DNA of 12,299 nt. Source: an uncultured Clostridia bacterium. Its GTDB lineage: Bacteria > Bacillota_A > Clostridia > Oscillospirales > Ruminococcaceae. The notes beneath the pieces were generated by a model. It had not been told where the DNA came from, made no database searches, and was given only the letters and a program-made list of their open reading frames with translations. A program made the translations under genes and the position numbers. Location: NCBI GenBank assembly GCA_947169455.1, contig CAMVPV010000006.1, positions 1 through 12,299 on the forward strand. Direction: 5' to 3'. How positions within the stretch are numbered: the stretch's first letter is position 1; every line of letters begins with the position of its first letter. Below are positions 8,095 through 12,299 of this stretch, one piece after another.

Positions 8095-8113
8095 TGATAA
8101 TTACGTGATAATT
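8095..8113. promoter_or_regulatory. Phased direct repeat, candidate activator site for the transporter operon
   Basis: TGATAATT occurs twice in the same orientation (8095-8102 and 8106-8113) with a 3-bp gap, a period of 11 bp or about one helical turn. It lies upstream of the transporter promoter. Tandem half-sites on one DNA face are typical of AraC-family and response-regulator activators, and YesN-type regulators commonly control LplB/YtcP transporters. No regulator gene is in the window, so the assignment is inferred. Confidence 0.35.
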
Positions 8114-8295
8114 GGGTAAAAGTGCACTAAATTACAAATAATTTACAACAAAAATATTCAAAAAATATCCTGCATTTCGACGAATAAAGCCAAACCGACG
8201 GAAAGTATTAGCATTCCCCTTTGTTATAATCCACACATTTTTTTCAATTTTTCCTTGAGATCTTTTTTTCTCCTAAAGATCTTTCCCCTACCCCC
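8114..8295. other. AT-rich intergenic DNA without a supported gene
   Basis: This stretch separates the terminator of the GH51 group from the transporter control region. I find no credible coding sequence. The only structure seen is an inverted repeat, agatcttt (8258-8265) with aaagatct (8275-8282), an 8-bp stem and 9-nt loop without a following T-run. Part of the stretch may be upstream activating DNA for the transporter promoter. Confidence 0.5.
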
Positions 8296-8337
8296 AAAAA
8301 GACACCCTCCCGATACCCGTCGGGAGGGTGTCTTTTT
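8296..8337 (-). terminator. Strong rho-independent terminator after the GH51 group
   Basis: GACACCCTCCCGA (8301-8313) and TCGGGAGGGTGTC (8320-8332) form a perfect 13-bp stem with a 6-nt loop. A5 precedes it and T6 follows it on the plus strand, so it has a U-tract in both directions and could terminate transcription from either side. It lies 34 bp past the stop codon of the small cysteine-rich gene. No plus-strand gene needs it. Confidence 0.95.
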
Positions 8338-8371
8338 TATTGACCATTTTATGCGGCAGCGGGCCGTCCGC

Positions 8372-8620
8372 TCACCATTTCGGCGGAACAGCGGGACAGA
8401 AGCTCTCACGCTTTATCGTGCGCAGCTCCACATAGCACCCGCATTTCCCGCACATACCGTTCGCGAGGTGATCGCACCCCGCGCATATATCCAGCCTGCG
8501 CCGCGCCGTTTCTTCATCGGCGCGCTTCTCCGCGGGATAGGACGCGATGTATTCCTTCAATGAACGGATATACTCGTTCTCGTCCATATCCCCGAGGAGA
8601 CATCTCCTGCATATCTTCAA
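8372..8620 (-). CDS. Small cysteine-rich protein, DUF6171-like
   Basis: This predicted 82-residue cytosolic protein has paired cysteines: CRRC near the N-terminus, CAGC in the middle, then CGKCGC and a final C before PAVPPKW. This is the layout of a small zinc-binding protein. From memory the order (KICRRCLL, a helical acidic spacer, [19 protein letters not shown], ending CP....KW) matches the DUF6171 family common in gut Firmicutes, whose function is unknown. Family members begin just before K-I-C-R-x-C, which points to the TTG at 8620. That TTG overlaps the GH51 stop codon (TTGA) and no Shine-Dalgarno sequence is visible, so translation is probably coupled to GH51. A longer frame from an ATG at 8653 would overlap GH51 by 37 bp and add residues not typical of the family. 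Terminator follows at once. Confidence 0.8.
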   Translation of the reverse strand: MKICRRCLLGDMDENEYIRSLKEYIASYPAEKRADEETARRRLDICAGCDHLANGMCGKCGCYVELRTIKRESFCPAVPPKW

Positions 8621-10098
8621 GCTGTTTCGATGACTGCGGAGACAACGCTGCACGGCGGCAGTCTGAACGATACTGTTCCGTTCACAGTGATATCGCAGTC
8701 GGTCGGCTTTACGTTTTCCTTGTTGTCAAAGCTGTTGAAGCTGTGCACCTCCGCTGTGAGGAGCCGTCCGCACGCACCCTTGATATCTGCATACGGGATG
8801 ACGCACTCAACTTCAAGTTCCTCGGTGAGCGAAGCATTCGAGGCGGTTATCACGATGTTTCCTTCCTCATTCACCGATGCGGAATATGAGAGCATCTCGA
8901 CATCGTTCTCCTTTACGCTGTCCGCGCAGGAATAGACGAGTTCGTTCTCCATGTGCGGAACATACATATCAAATACATGATAGGTCGGTGTCTTGACCAT
9001 TTCCGCTCCCTCGGTGAGTATCAGCGACTGGAGCACGTTCACCATCTGCGCGATGTTCGCCATGACCACCCTGCCGGAATGCCTGTTGAATATGTTCAGG
9101 TTTATCGAAGCCACTATCGCATCTCTCATAGTATTCTGCTGATAGAGGAACCCGGGATTGGTGCCCGGCTCAACATCGTACCAGCAGCCCCACTCATCGA
9201 CGATAAGGCCGATCTTGTGCTCGGGGTCGCGGCGGGACATCACTTCCTCATGTGCGGTGAGCGCATGATCTATCCAGCGTGTGCTCTTTATGGTCTTGTA
9301 GTATTCGTCATTGTCGAACTCGGTCGAGCTGCCCTTGTGATCCCAGTTGCCGGTGGGAACGGTATAGTAATGGAAGGATATCGCCTTGCAGGTATTGGGA
9401 TTTATCGCGGACATCAGCTTGTCCGTCCAGTCGAGCCAGTTGTCTCCGCCGCCGCCCGGACCGCAGGCTATCTTGTAGAGCTCGTTTCCGCTGTAATTGC
9501 GGCAGAAGGTCTGATAGCGGAGATACTCATCTGCATAGTAATCGGGGCGCATATTTCCGCCGCAGCCCCAGTTCTCGTTGCCTATGCCGAGATATTTCAG
9601 CTTCCAGGGCTTTTCCCTGCCGTTCTTCTTGCGGAGGTCTGCCATAGGAGAAATGCCGTCAAAGGTCATATACTCCACCCACTCGGAAAGCTCCTGCACG
9701 GTGCCGCTGCCGACATTTCCGGAGATATACGGCTCTGCGCCTACCAGCTCGCAGAAGCGCATGAATTCGTGCGTTCCGAAACTGTTGTCCTCGGTGACGC
9801 CGCCCCAGTTGGTATTCACCATTTTCTTTCTGGTGGATTTTTCGCCTATGCCGTCCTTCCAGTGATATTCATCGGCAAAGCATCCGCCCGGCCAGCGGAT
9901 GACCGGAACCTTTATCGCTTTCAGAGCCTCGATTATGTCGTTGCGTATGCCGTCGGTGTTGGGTATCGGTGAATCCTCACCGACATATATCCCCTCATAG
10001 ATGCATCTTCCGAGGTGTTCGGTGAAGTGTCCGTAGATCTCCTTGTTGATGTGACTTAGCCTGTCGCGTGGGTTTACCAGCATTTTTACCTGTTTCAT
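8617..10098 (-). CDS. abfA: Alpha-L-arabinofuranosidase, glycoside hydrolase family 51
   Basis: This enzyme of 493 residues releases terminal arabinofuranose from arabinoxylan, arabinan or arabino-oligosaccharides with retention of configuration. The length is typical of the family. The N-terminus has the family motif [10 protein letters not shown] (21-30), followed by RWPGG (68-72). The acid/base is Glu175 in GIGNENWG and the nucleophile Glu302 in VDEWG; both lie on the (beta/alpha)8 barrel (about 20-370). A C-terminal beta-sandwich of about 120 residues follows. There is no signal peptide, so it acts in the cytosol on imported oligosaccharides, in line with the ABC transporter next door. 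The ATG at 10098 has an excellent ribosome binding site. No convincing promoter hexamers were found in the 147 bp upstream, so it may share a transcript with the genes before it or use an activator-dependent promoter. Confidence 0.97.
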   Translation of the reverse strand: MKQVKMLVNPRDRLSHINKEIYGHFTEHLGRCIYEGIYVGEDSPIPNTDGIRNDIIEALKAIKVPVIRWPGGCFADEYHWKDGIGEKSTRKKMVNTNWGGVTEDNSFGTHEFMRFCELVGAEPYISGNVGSGTVQELSEWVEYMTFDGISPMADLRKKNGREKPWKLKYLGIGNENWGCGGNMRPDYYADEYLRYQTFCRNYSGNELYKIACGPGGGGDNWLDWTDKLMSAINPNTCKAISFHYYTVPTGNWDHKGSSTEFDNDEYYKTIKSTRWIDHALTAHEEVMSRRDPEHKIGLIVDEWGCWYDVEPGTNPGFLYQQNTMRDAIVASINLNIFNRHSGRVVMANIAQMVNVLQSLILTEGAEMVKTPTYHVFDMYVPHMENELVYSCADSVKENDVEMLSYSASVNEEGNIVITASNASLTEELEVECVIPYADIKGACGRLLTAEVHSFNSFDNKENVKPTDCDITVNGTVSFRLPPCSVVSAVIETA

Positions 10099-10104
10099 TA
10101 GGTA

Positions 10105-10111
10105 CCTCCTT
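10105..10111 (-). promoter_or_regulatory. Ribosome binding site of the GH51 gene
   Basis: AAGGAGG on the minus strand, 6 nt before the ATG at 10098, a near-perfect Shine-Dalgarno that settles the start. Confidence 0.9.
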
Positions 10112-10151
10112 GTAATTTGGATTTTTATGATACAAGACCTTACTCAATACA

Positions 10152-10167
10152 GGGAAATCAATTTCCC
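10152..10167. promoter_or_regulatory. Short palindrome upstream of GH51, possible operator
   Basis: gggaaatcaatttccc is a near-perfect 16-bp inverted repeat 54 bp upstream of the GH51 start. There is no T-run on either side, so it is not a typical terminator. It could be a repressor site or a leader hairpin. I cannot match it to a known operator consensus. Confidence 0.3.
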
Positions 10168-10188
10168 GAAAAGCAGAGACAAGATTTG

Positions 10189-10244
10189 AGATGTAAGACG
10201 ATAGCCGCCGTTTCAGAGCTATTTCTTACATCTTACCTCTTACT
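10189..10244. repeat. Inverted repeat and tandem heptamers between the LRR gene and GH51
   Basis: agatgtaaga (10189-10198) pairs with tcttacatct (10224-10233). Inside it atagc (10201-10205) pairs with gctat (10218-10222), so the whole can fold into a hairpin of about 15 bp with a small internal loop. The right arm is also the first of three tandem heptamers TCTTACN (10224-10244). The block begins one base beyond the stop codon of the dockerin-like gene. It lacks a U-tract. It may be the 3' hairpin of that gene, or a small repeat element. Confidence 0.5.
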
Positions 10245-10245
10245 T

Positions 10246-11394
10246 CTATAAAAGAGCGAGGTCTTTTTCATTTACCTTTCCGTCGCCGTTGATGTCACAT
10301 TCCTTATCATATCCGCCGTGTACCATATTGATGTAAATGCGGAAGATCATAAGCGTTCTGTTCGTTATGCCTATCCCCATAGGGCAGTTCTCATCAGGGC
10401 ATTTCCCCGACGCCGTGAGCAGATGATAGTACCCCTCATCTGCGGGAAGCTTTCCTCTGCCGATGAAATCTGCGGGCGTGCTGCCCTGCGGGATATGGAT
10501 ATGAGTGACTTCAGTTGCGCGTTTATCATTGATATATTCTCCGGACATATCAAAAGCATATTTTCCGATCTCGTCGGGTACTCCGAGGAATGTTACGCTG
10601 TCAAGACTGTAACAGTTGTGAAAGGCATCAGCGCCGATCTTTTCAAGTTCCGCAGGAAATTCGACCGATCTGAGAGAAACGCATTTCCAGAAGGCATAAT
10701 CGTCTATCTGTGTAACACTGTCCGGAATAATGATATTTTCAAGGGATTCGCAGTGGGCAAATGTCTCTTCCCGTATTCGGGTCATCTTCTCCGGAAGAAC
10801 GACTGTTTTAAGATCTTTACAGTCTCTGAAAACGCCCTCGCCAAGATATGTCACACTGTCGGGAATGATTATCTTCTCAAGAGAATTACAATATTCAAAT
10901 GCCCATAGATCTATCGATTCAAGTCCGTCCGGAAAAGATATATCATGCAAAGAACAACCGTTGAAAGTATGACATCCTATCTCCTTCAGGCTGTCCGGCA
11001 GCACTGCCGATTCAAGCGCGGTACAGCAGGAGAAAGCGGAATCACCGAGATAGGTCACGCCCTCTCCGACAACGACCCTGCGGATATCCGCTAAGTATTT
11101 CTCCCACGGCACAGGGTCGGAATATCCGGTTTCGGGTCTGAAACCGCCGACCGTATAGAAATCATCAATTTTCCCCGTTCCGCTAATCGTGAGAACGCCC
11201 TCGCTGTCAAGCTCCCATGCGACATTATCGCCGCATTTCCCGCTGTCTTTGATATCCGCCGCAGAAGCGCTCACCGTGAACATTTCACCGAGCAATTTCC
11301 CTGAGGGAAGTGCCGCAGTCATTCCTGATGCAAGCACCGCCGCCGTCAGCGATGCCAATAATTTACAGGAATTTCTTTTCATATATCCTCTCAT
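10246..11394 (-). CDS. Secreted BspA-type leucine-rich-repeat protein with truncated dockerin-like C-terminus
   Basis: This 382-residue protein begins with a signal peptide (KRNSCK, a hydrophobic core to about residue 28, probable cleavage after ASA at 43-45), so it is exported. Residues 54-78 hold the CGDNVAWELD...GVLTISGTG segment seen before BspA repeats in clostridial proteins. About seven LRR_5 (BspA-type) repeats follow at about 110-285, each with (I/V)xLPDS(V/L)xxIG...F..C..L. Such proteins usually mediate adhesion or protein binding. The C-terminus resembles a dockerin: a first half with no calcium ligands (about 338-360) and a second loop with intact ligands, DINGDGKVNEKD (367-378), which stops four residues later instead of completing its helix. 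The ATG at 11394 overlaps the esterase stop (ATGA). The ATG at 11382, with AGAGGA closer to it, is a real alternative start. Confidence 0.9.
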   Translation of the reverse strand: MRGYMKRNSCKLLASLTAAVLASGMTAALPSGKLLGEMFTVSASAADIKDSGKCGDNVAWELDSEGVLTISGTGKIDDFYTVGGFRPETGYSDPVPWEKYLADIRRVVVGEGVTYLGDSAFSCCTALESAVLPDSLKEIGCHTFNGCSLHDISFPDGLESIDLWAFEYCNSLEKIIIPDSVTYLGEGVFRDCKDLKTVVLPEKMTRIREETFAHCESLENIIIPDSVTQIDDYAFWKCVSLRSVEFPAELEKIGADAFHNCYSLDSVTFLGVPDEIGKYAFDMSGEYINDKRATEVTHIHIPQGSTPADFIGRGKLPADEGYYHLLTASGKCPDENCPMGIGITNRTLMIFRIYINMVHGGYDKECDINGDGKVNEKDLALL

Positions 11395-12164
11395 GCAAAC
11401 ATCTTCTCGCCGAATTTCCTTGCGTATTCGCTCCAGAACTTCATATCGTGTATGCCCTCGCTCTCGACGTAGGTGTGCTCCACGCCTATGCCTTCAAGGA
11501 ACCTGTGGAAGGCGCGGTTCTCCTCGATGAGGAAATCCTCGGTGCCGCACGCCATGAGTATCTCGGGTATCTTCTTCCCGCCGTCCTTCAGTTCCTTTAC
11601 GAGCACCTCGGGATTGTTCCTGCTTTCCTCGACCTTGTCGAGGTCGCCGAAGCATTCGCGGTAGTATTCCGCATTTGCGACAGCATCGGTCGCACCGGGC
11701 TTCATGCCGGCGATATTATGCACTATCAGCGCTGACGAGAGCGCGGCAGTCTTTCCATATACATCGGGATATGCGAACGCAGTGTGCAGTGCTCCGAAGC
11801 CGCCCATCGACAAGCCCATTATATATGTATCGTCCGGAGTACGTGCCAGCCCGAAGGTATCGCGCAGATATCCGATAAGCTCCCCGCCGAGGAACGATGC
11901 GAAGCGGTGCCCCGTGGAAAGCCCGTCCAGCCAGAACGAATTCTCACCGTTCGGCGTTACCACCGCAAAATTATACTTGTCCGATACGTCCTGCGGCATC
12001 CAGTTGTCGCCGCAGCCGGTATATCCGTGCAGGAGGATCAGCGTTTTCATGGAAGATATCTTCCTGCGCTCCTCTTCCCCGCGGATATCGTTCGGGATAT
12101 ACAGTCCGAATTCGACATCTCTCACCAGACATTCCGAATAGTATCTCACTTTTATGTGTGCCAT
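11391..12164 (-). CDS. Cytosolic alpha/beta-hydrolase esterase (esterase D / tributyrin-esterase-like, PF00756 type)
   Basis: This 257-residue carboxylesterase probably removes acetyl, feruloyl or similar groups from sugars or small esters. The triad can be assigned as Ser119 in GLSMG (117-121), Asp210 in GTEDF and His239 in GIHDMKFW. The HGYTG motif (46-50) supplies the oxyanion hole. There is no signal peptide. The frame extends upstream to an ATG at 12224, but AGGAGG (12173-12178) lies 8 nt before the ATG at 12164, and the protein then starts MAHIKVRYYS as esterases of this group do. Its stop codon overlaps the start of the leucine-rich-repeat gene, so the two are coupled. With the GH51 enzyme nearby, a role in trimming imported decorated oligosaccharides is plausible, but the substrate is not shown by the sequence. 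Confidence 0.93.
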   Translation of the reverse strand: MAHIKVRYYSECLVRDVEFGLYIPNDIRGEEERRKISSMKTLILLHGYTGCGDNWMPQDVSDKYNFAVVTPNGENSFWLDGLSTGHRFASFLGGELIGYLRDTFGLARTPDDTYIMGLSMGGFGALHTAFAYPDVYGKTAALSSALIVHNIAGMKPGATDAVANAEYYRECFGDLDKVEESRNNPEVLVKELKDGGKKIPEILMACGTEDFLIEENRAFHRFLEGIGVEHTYVESEGIHDMKFWSEYARKFGEKMFA

Positions 12165-12172
12165 AGCTTTGT

Positions 12173-12178
12173 CCTCCT
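12173..12178 (-). promoter_or_regulatory. Ribosome binding site of the esterase gene
   Basis: A perfect AGGAGG on the minus strand, 8 nt before the ATG at 12164. It shows that the 20 extra codons up to 12224 are leader, not coding sequence. Confidence 0.9.
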
Positions 12179-12190
12179 GATAATATATAG

Positions 12191-12250
12191 TATAGATATG
12201 TACGGCAAATTTTCCGCGGAGCATATTACTTCGGCAATTAAATATCTATA
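12191..12250. promoter_or_regulatory. AT-rich upstream region of the esterase gene with paired repeats
   Basis: The leader and promoter DNA holds an inverted repeat, tatagatat (12191-12199) with atatctata (12242-12250). It also holds a direct repeat cggcaa (12203-12208 and 12232-12237) and a central palindrome tccgcgga (12213-12220). A promoter must lie here or beyond the right edge, but no hexamer pair has both good spacing and room for the ribosome binding site, so I do not name one. Confidence 0.3.
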
Positions 12251-12299
12251 ATATGTATAACACATTTTCCGGTAGATACAGCTTTATGTCATATTTGTT

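Noticed and set aside
8258..8282. agatcttt/aaagatct hairpin as a second terminator
   Set aside because: The stem is AT-rich, has no T-run after it on either strand in the right place, and lies beyond a much stronger terminator.
8255..8563. 102-codon plus-strand frame through the terminator
   Set aside because: It reads through a 13-bp terminator stem and the reverse of the small cysteine-rich gene; product is low-complexity and has no start signals.
8953..9972. 339-codon plus-strand open frame
   Set aside because: Opposite the GH51 gene, whose catalytic motifs are intact; no ribosome binding site or recognisable product.
12180..12208. TTGCCG-17-TATTAT as the esterase promoter
   Set aside because: Transcription would start inside the ribosome binding site at 12173-12178, leaving no usable leader.
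12165..12224. N-terminal extension of the esterase to an ATG at 12224
   Set aside because: A perfect AGGAGG 8 nt before the ATG at 12164 shows the shorter start; the extension has no homologous look and is AT-rich leader.

Overview
This window looks like chromosomal DNA from a fibre-degrading Gram-positive gut bacterium, most likely a Ruminococcus or close Oscillospirales relative. The evidence is a cytosolic GH51 arabinofuranosidase, a CUT1-type sugar ABC transporter without its own ATPase, a lipoprotein binding protein with a diacylglyceryl-cysteine site, strong AGGAGG-type ribosome binding sites, sigma-A promoters, and a secreted BspA-type leucine-rich-repeat protein that ends in a dockerin-like remnant. 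The genus is an inference. Every gene I can support is on the minus strand, so the window reads right to left.

From the right edge: a cytosolic alpha/beta-hydrolase esterase (11391-12164) overlaps by 4 bp a secreted leucine-rich-repeat protein (10246-11394) whose C-terminal dockerin is degenerate and stops early. A 147-bp gap with an inverted repeat and a short tandem repeat follows. Next come the GH51 alpha-L-arabinofuranosidase (8617-10098) and a small cysteine-rich protein that appears to start at a TTG overlapping the GH51 stop codon (8372-8620). A near-perfect hairpin terminator ends this group (8296-8337). An AT-rich region of about 360 bp then holds a good promoter and a helically phased direct repeat. 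It drives the transporter operon: binding lipoprotein (6118-7932), LplB-type permease (5088-6011) and YtcP-type permease (4104-5072), closed by a terminator at 4055-4084. A perfect consensus promoter (TTGACA, 17 bp, TATAAT; 3915-3943) then faces a very large gene that runs off the left edge (1-3829).

The transporter, the arabinofuranosidase and the esterase form a plausible hemicellulose or pectin side-chain pathway: arabinose-bearing oligosaccharides are imported, then de-esterified and de-arabinosylated inside the cell. The ATPase for the transporter must be encoded elsewhere.

The least explained object is the left-edge gene. It encodes at least 1,276 residues with no stop codon inside the window. 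It has a unique N-terminal region of about 470 residues followed by at least 16 tandem helical repeats of about 51 residues. I do not recognise its family. Large plus-strand reading frames opposite it and opposite the binding-protein gene are antisense shadows and are not annotated.
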